Below, piece by piece: positions 8,952 to 13,777 of a DNA stretch of 39,739 nt. A model generated the notes under the pieces. It searched no databases. It saw only the letters and a program-made list of their open reading frames with translations, and was not told the origin of the DNA. The stretch lies in contig CAIQPR010000022.1 in assembly GCA_903873775.1 (NCBI GenBank), positions 1-39,739 of the forward strand, written 5' to 3'. Position numbers and translations under genes: made by a program. This stretch comes from an uncultured Actinomycetes bacterium. Its GTDB lineage: Bacteria > Actinomycetota > Acidimicrobiia > Acidimicrobiales > RAAP-2. Position 1 is the first letter of the stretch. Every line of letters begins with the position of its first letter.

Positions 8952-9737
8952 GTGAAGGGAATCATCCTGGCTGGGGGCTCCGGTACGCGGCTCTACCCCA
9001 TCACGCGGGCAGTATCGAAGCAACTGTTGCCCGTCTACGACAAGCCAATGATCTATTACCCCTTGTCGACGCTGATGCTGGCCGGCATTCGAGAAGTCCT
9101 CATCATCACCACCCCGCACGACCAGGCCAGCTTCCAGCGCTTGTTGGGCGATGGGCGACACGCAGGCATCGACGTGACCTACTGCGTGCAGGACCAACCC
9201 AATGGCCTGGCGCAGGCCCTCATTTTGGGCGAGGAATTCCTCAATGGCGAGAAGTGCGTGCTGATTCTGGGCGACAACCTCTTCTACGGTCCGGGTCTCG
9301 GCACGCAACTCGCGAAGCACCACGACATCGAGGGTGCCCTCATTTTTGCCTACCAAGTCAGCGATCCCACCGCCTACGGCGTCGTGGAATTCGCCGAGGA
9401 CGGCCGGGTGCTCTCCATTGAGGAAAAGCCGGCCGAGCCGAAATCAAATTTCGCAGTTCCCGGCATTTACTTCTACGACGAGAACGCGTCCGAACTCGCC
9501 CGGGGCCTCACACCGAGTGCCCGCGGCGAATTAGAGATCACGTCGCTGAACAACGAGTATCTCGAGCGGGGTCAACTGCGCGTCGACATCCTGCCGCGCT
9601 CCACGATGTGGCTCGACACCGGCACGCACGAGTCCCTCTACGAAGCCGGTGGATTCATTCGCACACTGCAACAGCGATCCGGACTTCGTGTGGGCGACAT
9701 CGAGCAAATCGGTCGCGACCAGGGCTGGGTCGACTAG
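8952..9737 (+). CDS. rmlA: Glucose-1-phosphate thymidylyltransferase
   Basis: This enzyme joins dTTP and glucose-1-phosphate to make dTDP-glucose, the first step towards dTDP-rhamnose. The nucleotide-binding signature [20 protein letters not shown] begins at residue 8 and is followed by [18 protein letters not shown]. Further down are [16 protein letters not shown], the substrate-binding [20 protein letters not shown] and [10 protein letters not shown]. At 261 residues it lacks most of the C-terminal helical extension of the 288-290-residue enzymes. It is divergent from rmlBC and probably coordinated with it. The GTG start is fixed by the -10 box 6 nt upstream and by the family N-terminus. 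Confidence 0.94.
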   Translation: MKGIILAGGSGTRLYPITRAVSKQLLPVYDKPMIYYPLSTLMLAGIREVLIITTPHDQASFQRLLGDGRHAGIDVTYCVQDQPNGLAQALILGEEFLNGEKCVLILGDNLFYGPGLGTQLAKHHDIEGALIFAYQVSDPTAYGVVEFAEDGRVLSIEEKPAEPKSNFAVPGIYFYDENASELARGLTPSARGELEITSLNNEYLERGQLRVDILPRSTMWLDTGTHESLYEAGGFIRTLQQRSGLRVGDIEQIGRDQGWVD

Positions 9738-9742
9738 AACGA

Positions 9743-9758
9743 CGCCTGTTCTCAGGCG
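9743..9758. terminator. Weak hairpin between rmlA and the miniprotein gene
   Basis: CGCCTG-TTCT-CAGGCG forms a 6-bp stem between the convergent stops of rmlA and the 44-residue gene, overlapping the latter's stop. There is no T-tract, so its strength as a terminator is doubtful. Confidence 0.35.
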
Positions 9759-9886
9759 GTGTGCCGCGCGCGCCGACGAAGTCCGAACACGACGAGGCCC
9801 ACGAGAATCACCAGGGCGACGATAAATCCCACCGACGACGAGTCGCCCTCAATCTCTTCGGTGTCTGTGTCCACACCAAATTCCAT
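9752..9886 (-). CDS. Single-pass membrane miniprotein, 44 residues
   Basis: A 44-residue frame begins at ATG 9886. The N-terminal 18 residues are acidic (DTDTEEIEGDSSS). One membrane helix follows (about residues 19-36, GFIVALVILVGLVVFGL), then a basic RRRAR tail. This charge pattern predicts an outside/inside orientation with the acidic part exposed. A TAGCGT box lies exactly 6 nt upstream of the ATG, the spacing used by neighbouring genes, which argues that the gene is expressed. It converges with rmlA and is divergent from the DCC gene. It belongs to no family I recognise. It resembles a free-standing C-terminal membrane anchor, but no sorting motif is present. Confidence 0.6.
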   Translation of the reverse strand: MEFGVDTDTEEIEGDSSSVGFIVALVILVGLVVFGLRRRARHTA

Positions 9887-9892
9887 ACCGCC

Positions 9893-9898
9893 ACGCTA
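9893..9898 (-). promoter_or_regulatory. -10 box TAGCGT of the miniprotein gene
   Basis: TAGCGT ends 6 nt before ATG 9886. The divergent DCC gene uses the same hexamer at the same distance. Confidence 0.45.
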
Positions 9899-9900
9899 AC

Positions 9901-9917
9901 CGTGGGGCCGCCCCACG
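9901..9917. repeat. 17-bp inverted repeat in a divergent promoter region
   Basis: CGTGGGG-CCG-CCCCACG has perfect 7-bp arms. It lies just upstream of the miniprotein -10 box, where a -35 or operator would sit, and about 45 bp from the DCC promoter. It could be an operator or a small RNA hairpin; no assignment is possible from sequence. Confidence 0.4.
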
Positions 9918-9960
9918 CGCCAAGCGGGTACTGGGCAGTTCAAGACGGCTCGTACGCCGG

Positions 9961-9966
9961 TAGCGT
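9961..9966 (+). promoter_or_regulatory. -10 box TAGCGT of the DCC gene
   Basis: TAGCGT ends 6 nt before GTG 9973, consistent with a leaderless transcript. Confidence 0.45.
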
Positions 9967-9972
9967 TGAGGT

Positions 9973-10344
9973 GTGCCTACGCGCCCGGTGCTCATCTTTG
10001 ATGGCGATTGTGGCTTCTGCACGACAGCGGCCACGTGGATCGAGTCGAAGTGGCCGAACGATTCTGCGGAGATTGCTCCCTGGCAGCGACTCGGTGACCA
10101 GTTAGACGCCTGGGGATTGACGCGAGACGACGTGATGTCGAAGGCGTGGTGGGTGGACGATCGTGGCGTGCGCGGCGGAGAGCGCGCGGTGGCCGCAGCA
10201 CTGCAACTATCACCCGGTTGGCCGCGATTCGTAGGTCGCGTGATAGACGTGCCGCCGCTTCGCTGGCTCGCCAAACCCGGGTACCGTCTCGTGGCTCGCT
10301 ACCGCTACCGACTCCCGGGCTCCACGCCCGCTTGTCGTCTCTAG
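9973..10344 (+). CDS. DCC family (DUF393) thiol-disulfide oxidoreductase-like protein
   Basis: A 123-residue protein with the family signature FDGDCGFCT at about residues 8-16: a D-x-D-C-x-x-C thioredoxin-like active site at the end of the first strand. Further family features are the WLAKPGYRLVARYRYRLPG stretch near the C-terminus and the conserved tail cysteine (PACRL). Family members are small soluble proteins assumed to be redox-active; no precise substrate is known. It converges with the heliorhodopsin gene, 33 nt away. The GTG start is supported by the -10 box 6 nt upstream. Confidence 0.88.
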   Translation: MPTRPVLIFDGDCGFCTTAATWIESKWPNDSAEIAPWQRLGDQLDAWGLTRDDVMSKAWWVDDRGVRGGERAVAAALQLSPGWPRFVGRVIDVPPLRWLAKPGYRLVARYRYRLPGSTPACRL

Positions 10345-10377
10345 CTTTCGCTGCTCGAAGGTCGTGAGACCGAGTCC

Positions 10378-11148
10378 CTACTTCGCCAGTGTGCCGGCGA
10401 AGATCTGCCACGCCAGAAGCGACTTCGCAACGAAACTCAAGATGATGTACGCCCGCTCACCGCGCAGGTAGTCGGCCCACTTCCCCTTCGCGCGGTACTG
10501 AAGAAGTTGGACGACCGCAAAGCAGTTGAACAGCACGAACAGTGACACGACGATGCCGTACACAAACCCCGGCGGAGAACTCGCGGGTGGCGCCTTCGGA
10601 CCCCACAATTGAATGGCAAAGATCACCCAGGGGACGGCCCCGACAATGCACCCGAACATGAACGGGAGCCAACGTCCATCACCCGGCGTCGTGAACTCCT
10701 CCTGCAGCCAGCCGAACAGAATCATGGCGACGTTCGCGGTGCAGATGGCGAGGAGTGCGGCCGCGTTCGTGATGCCGTTGAGTTGAGCGATCACCAGAAT
10801 CATCAATGTCGAGCTGAGCGAGTACTCCACCCAGCGATACGCATTTTTCTGATGCGAAAGACCCTCGAGATACTTCGGAAAGACCTGGCCTGACGCAATG
10901 AGAAAGTGGAAGAACGCCGACAGCCCGAGGAACGCGATGATGACCCCGGCGACAGGGATGGAGAACAGGTGGATCGAGTCGGAGTAGGTCGTTCCCGGAG
11001 CCCCCGTGGGGTAGACCGTGGTCACGGGAAGGCGGTACCCGTTGGCCAGGATCACGATCAGCACGAGGGACGTGAGATGAAGAAGCCCGGCCCCGATGTT
11101 CCACCGGCGAAGGCGGGACTGTTCGTCTACTGCGAGTGGTGTTGACAT
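10378..11148 (-). CDS. Heliorhodopsin
   Basis: A complete 256-residue seven-helix retinal protein of the heliorhodopsin family. Diagnostic segments are RRWNIGAGLLHL in helix A, FLGLSAFFHFLIASG in helix B, RWVEYSLSSTLMI in helix C, FGWLQEEFTTP after helix D, PGFVYGIVVSLF in helix F, and RGERAYIILSFVAKSLLAWQ in helix G. Lys242 is the retinal Schiff-base lysine and Glu108 the counterion, matching K241 and E107 of the founding actinobacterial protein 48C12. The usual proton-pump D-T-x-x-D/E motif is absent, so pumping is not expected. Heliorhodopsins sit inverted, with the N-terminus inside, and are thought to be photosensors. The next gene is a convergent DCC protein. No retinal or carotenoid synthesis gene is in the window. 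Confidence 0.97.
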   Translation of the reverse strand: MSTPLAVDEQSRLRRWNIGAGLLHLTSLVLIVILANGYRLPVTTVYPTGAPGTTYSDSIHLFSIPVAGVIIAFLGLSAFFHFLIASGQVFPKYLEGLSHQKNAYRWVEYSLSSTLMILVIAQLNGITNAAALLAICTANVAMILFGWLQEEFTTPGDGRWLPFMFGCIVGAVPWVIFAIQLWGPKAPPASSPPGFVYGIVVSLFVLFNCFAVVQLLQYRAKGKWADYLRGERAYIILSFVAKSLLAWQIFAGTLAK

Positions 11149-11176
11149 AACCCCGACACGTTAGGGGTTGGTGTCG
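11149..11176. promoter_or_regulatory. Nested inverted repeats directly upstream of the heliorhodopsin start
   Basis: Read on the gene's strand, CGACAC-N11-GTGTCG interlocks with AACCCC-N9-GGGGTT, and the second arm ends at the ATG. A TAACGT hexamer, a possible -10 box, lies inside, 9 nt from the ATG. This could be an operator or an RNA hairpin masking the start. Function is inferred from position only. Confidence 0.4.
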
Positions 11177-11275
11177 CAGACAGTGCCAGCCATCGAAAGT
11201 TGAGCAACGAAGAAAAAAACAACCGCGAGCACGTTGAGGTGTATCGCGCAGTGACCGGTTCGGTGACCACAATGC

Positions 11276-11312
11276 ACAACGTCCCGATCTGATGACAGGA
11301 TCTGGACGTTGT
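11276..11312 (-). terminator. Hairpin after the SRPBCC-marR operon
   Basis: Arms of 14 nt (ACAACGTCCCGATC and GATCTGGACGTTGT) pair at 13 of 14 positions around a 9-nt loop, 79 nt past the marR stop and before the heliorhodopsin promoter. No T-run follows, as is common in high-GC actinobacteria. Confidence 0.5.
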
Positions 11313-11390
11313 CGACGTGTTTCGTTGGTACAGACACGAGACTCTCAGTGACGGGGGCAGTGCGCGAGTTCGCGGGGCTGATGGAGTCTC

Positions 11391-11864
11391 CTATGCAGGC
11401 CGGAGGCCGGAGGCCGGAGCCGTAAGCAGCGCGTTAAGGTCTTCCGCCAGTTGTCGGCCTCCGTCGTTCAGTACCGAGAAGAACGAACGGTCGACCGCCT
11501 CGACCGCCTTGACCGCCCGATTGGCGAGGGCTGCGCCCTCCGCCGTGGCTCGCAACGACCGGGCGCGCCGATCGGTCGGGTGGGGGTCACGGACGATCCA
11601 CGACCTCTCCTCCATGACCCGTAGGACCTGGCTCGTCATCATCGGGTCGGTCTGGGCGTGCTCGGCGAGATCGTGCTGGGTGACGGGTCCGTCGGCACGC
11701 AGCCAGACCAGCGACGCCAGCAGGACGAATTGGACATGGGTAAGGCCGAAGGGTTTGAGACACGCTCGCTGTTTCGCCTGCCAGGCATTGGTCGCCCGCC
11801 ACAAGGCCAGCCCGGGACTCTCGCCCTCATCACCGAAGGCGGTCGCGAGCCTGGGCGTACTCAC
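11391..11864 (-). CDS. MarR-family transcriptional regulator
   Basis: A 157-residue winged-helix protein. LTHVQFVLLASLVWL leads into the helix-turn-helix VTQHDLAEHAQTDPMMTSQVLRVMEE (about residues 61-86) and the wing DPHPTDRRARSLRATAEG. A C-terminal dimerisation helix follows. The start is GTG 11864, overlapping the upstream SRPBCC stop as GTGA, so the two are translationally coupled. MarR proteins usually repress their own operon, and an inverted repeat lies over the operon promoter at 12289-12312. The extreme C-terminus is encoded by a 7-bp tandem repeat. Ligand unknown. Confidence 0.88.
   Translation of the reverse strand: MSTPRLATAFGDEGESPGLALWRATNAWQAKQRACLKPFGLTHVQFVLLASLVWLRADGPVTQHDLAEHAQTDPMMTSQVLRVMEERSWIVRDPHPTDRRARSLRATAEGAALANRAVKAVEAVDRSFFSVLNDGGRQLAEDLNALLTAPASGLRPA
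11398..11418. repeat. Three tandem copies of GGCCGGA at the marR 3' end
   Basis: A 7-bp unit is repeated exactly three times within the last codons of marR. Since 7 is not a multiple of 3, slippage would change the C-terminal residues or the stop. The effect is likely minor because it lies beyond the DNA-binding domain. Confidence 0.6.
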
Positions 11865-12286
11865 ACCGAGGAGCGTTCCACGATGTCCACAAGCCGGGCC
11901 AGGTCGGCCGGTGCGGACTCGGCGAATCCTCGGCCCATGATCCGGGACCAGAAGAACGTCAACGGACCGGACATGGTCACGGAGACGGCCAGGTCCGTGC
12001 CGCCGTCCCGCTCCGTGGCCAGGTGCCGGAAGACGAGGGAGGCACCCGGCAGCGACGAGGTATCGGTGTACTCCCGGTCCGGCCGGAGGGTCGTGATCTC
12101 GAACTTCACCTTCGGACCGGATGTCGGCTTCAGCACCCCGTGGGCGCCCTGGACCACGTCGCCGTCGACACGGACCCACTCGCAGTCTGGACTCCACTCG
12201 TTCCACGAGGCGTGGTCGACCCACTTGGCAAAGAACGAAGCGGGCGGTGCGGTCGAGTGTGCGGTGCACGAGGCGAGTGTCTTCAT
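11861..12286 (-). CDS. SRPBCC (START/Bet v1-like) domain protein
   Basis: A 141-residue single-domain protein of the SRPBCC superfamily, often annotated polyketide cyclase or activator of Hsp90 ATPase-like. Family features are the N-terminal strand with aromatic FFAKWVDHASWNEWSPDCEWV, a mid-domain beta meander (GPKVKFEITTLRPDREYTDTS), GGTDLAVSVTMSGPL, and a long C-terminal helix (ADLARLVDIVERS). These bind hydrophobic small molecules. The first gene of a two-gene operon, it overlaps marR by 4 nt. The ATG at 12286 is set by a consensus-like promoter whose -10 box ends 6 nt upstream. Pairing of an SRPBCC protein with MarR is common; the ligand is unknown. Confidence 0.82.
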   Translation of the reverse strand: MKTLASCTAHSTAPPASFFAKWVDHASWNEWSPDCEWVRVDGDVVQGAHGVLKPTSGPKVKFEITTLRPDREYTDTSSLPGASLVFRHLATERDGGTDLAVSVTMSGPLTFFWSRIMGRGFAESAPADLARLVDIVERSSV

Positions 12287-12288
12287 GT

Positions 12289-12312
12289 AACTATTATGCA
12301 CGCTTAGTAGTT
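12289..12312. promoter_or_regulatory. Putative MarR operator over the SRPBCC-marR promoter
   Basis: AACTATTA-N8-TAGTAGTT pairs at 7 of 8 positions. The repeat covers the -10 box and half of the spacer, an ideal site for repression by the MarR protein encoded in the same operon. Binding is inferred. Confidence 0.5.
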
Positions 12313-12321
12313 TCCGGTCAA
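12293..12321 (-). promoter_or_regulatory. Promoter of the SRPBCC-marR operon
   Basis: TTGACC (12316-12321), a 17-nt spacer and CATAAT (12293-12298) make a near-consensus housekeeping-sigma promoter. Only 6 nt separate the -10 box from the ATG at 12286, so the mRNA should be leaderless. This is the best-formed promoter in the window. Confidence 0.75.
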
Positions 12322-12860
12322 GAGTGACTGGTCCGCCGCCGACGCTGTCCGCCCGACCCGGCCTCGATGCACTCGGCCACCGGAGCGCGGGAGTCCGGCC
12401 GACGTGTGCGATCCAGAAGAGGCGATAACGAGGAGCGACGCACGGTTCTTGACCGAGGCGTCGATGGATTCGACGGTGGGGAGGATGCCGTGCATCCAAG
12501 CGTCGTGGACATCGACCTTGAAGTCCGTCTCCCACACTGCGCTGCTGAAGGACGTCAAGATGACCACGATGGCGCTCGGGAAATGCGCCATTGACGGAGC
12601 GAGTTCGGACCGGATATCGATGACCGCATCGGAGGGTTGGCCGACCATCGCCCCGACACCGACGGCCCAGCCGGGGCCTGCTGATCCGCGGGGTGACAAA
12701 GGGCAACGTCGGCGGCCCGTGAGCCACCGCACGTCTTCGAGGGCTTCGGGAGCCTCCCGTTGGCGGGGTCGTTGCCGAGCGACTCCCCAAGCTGTCAGAC
12801 GCCTCGCTGAATCGCACACTTTGAACCACGCACGAATCCCATGGGATCGATGCGGGAGCA
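12322..12860. other. About 540 bp with no convincing gene
   Basis: Open frames exist on both strands but none has a recognisable domain, ribosome site or leaderless promoter. The minus-strand frame between 12304 and 12819 has a protein-like middle part (residues about 50-135, with APSMAHFPSAIVVILTSFSS) flanked by Arg/Pro/Ser-rich low-quality sequence. It could be the remnant of a decayed gene. I cannot name its family. Confidence 0.3.
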
Positions 12861-12896
12861 GCAGAAGGGCCGGACCTCTCGGTCCGGCCCTTCTGC
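12861..12896 (-). terminator. Perfect 16-bp hairpin downstream of the tRNA
   Basis: GCAGAAGGGCCGGACC-TCTC-GGTCCGGCCCTTCTGC begins 8 nt beyond the tRNA CCA end. The stem has no mismatch and a 4-nt loop. There is no T-tract, but position and stability mark it as the tRNA terminator. Confidence 0.8.
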
Positions 12897-12904
12897 ACTT
12901 TCGA

Positions 12905-12981
<77 letters not shown>

Positions 12982-12992
12982 TCGGCTTATGA

Positions 12993-13022
12993 AGTCTACT
13001 CGCTCGCGAGATTGCTTATCAA
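12993..13022 (-). promoter_or_regulatory. Promoter of the initiator tRNA gene
   Basis: TTGATA (13017-13022), an 18-nt spacer and TAGACT (12993-12998) precede the mature tRNA 5' end by 11 nt, which fits a short 5' trailer removed by RNase P. Confidence 0.6.
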
Positions 13023-13144
13023 GACGACGGTCGTCACGTCGATCGTGCGTCCGTGCGATCCGTCCAACACTCGCAATTTGAAGCAAGGTTCTCCGTGGTC
13101 TACGCGACAAGAGATTTTCTTCGGTGCGTAGCAAATGAGATGTC

Positions 13145-13150
13145 TACACT
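13145..13150 (+). promoter_or_regulatory. -10 box TACACT of the tetR gene
   Basis: TACACT ends 6 nt before GTG 13157, identical in sequence and spacing to the rmlA box. No clear -35 is seen. Confidence 0.5.
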
Positions 13151-13156
13151 CGTCAC

Positions 13157-13777
13157 GTGGCCACTCGTGACACTATTCTGCAGGCCGCCGTCAATGAGAT
13201 TCGTGAACGTGACGAATCATCGTTCCGTGTGACGGCCGTGGCCAAGGCGGCGGGCTGTGCGACGAGTGTCTTGTATCACTACTTCGGTTCTCGTGAAGGA
13301 CTGATTGACGCGGCGCTGGTGCAGATCGTGATTGAAGAAACCCACGTTCTCCGCTCGTTCGCTGTCGCGACATCCGAAGCCGCGGAAAGTGCCGATGACG
13401 TGATTGAACTGATGGTCTCCTACGCGCGCATCGCGCACGACCCTTCGCGGCGCGGGGACCGGGGACTGCGCGCGCGTCTTCTGGGCGCCGCGCAATCACG
13501 GCCCGCGGTGCGCCAAGAGTACGCCCGCTTCGCGGAAGCGGCCCAGGTGGGCAACATCGCCGTGATCGAAACATTGAAGCGCAAGGGTCTCGTGAGTCAC
13601 CAGATCGACTCGGCGGCCGCCGCTTTGTGCATGCGCGCCCTCGACTTTGGCTGGGTGCTCGATGAAGTCAACGACGCGCCCACCGTGGACTTCAAGAAGT
13701 GGATTGACCTCGTGCGAGGGATCGCGACGGTGTTGGTCGGTCAGCCCACGTTCTTGTTGGACGCCAGCGCCGACTGA
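13157..13777 (+). CDS. TetR/AcrR-family transcriptional regulator
   Basis: A 206-residue protein with a typical TetR N-terminal DNA-binding domain. Helix 1 is DTILQAAVNEIRE, and the helix-turn-helix is FRVTAVAKAAGCATSVLYHYFGSREGLIDAAL (residues about 23-54), including the diagnostic LYHYFGSREGL. The rest is helical and ligand-binding, and too divergent to name an inducer. Its 3' end overlaps the convergent UPF0182 gene by 37 nt. It is divergent from the tRNA gene. The target is unknown; the nearest candidate is the overlapping UPF0182 gene. Confidence 0.9.
   Translation: MATRDTILQAAVNEIRERDESSFRVTAVAKAAGCATSVLYHYFGSREGLIDAALVQIVIEETHVLRSFAVATSEAAESADDVIELMVSYARIAHDPSRRGDRGLRARLLGAAQSRPAVRQEYARFAEAAQVGNIAVIETLKRKGLVSHQIDSAAAALCMRALDFGWVLDEVNDAPTVDFKKWIDLVRGIATVLVGQPTFLLDASAD

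Noticed and set aside
10362..10374. GGTC-GTGA-GACC as a terminator between the DCC and heliorhodopsin genes
   Set aside because: A 4-bp stem is too weak to support a terminator call.
10378..11148. Proteorhodopsin or actinorhodopsin pump
   Set aside because: The helix C pump motif is absent, and the RWVEYS, GFVYGI and SFVAKSLLAWQ signatures are those of heliorhodopsin.
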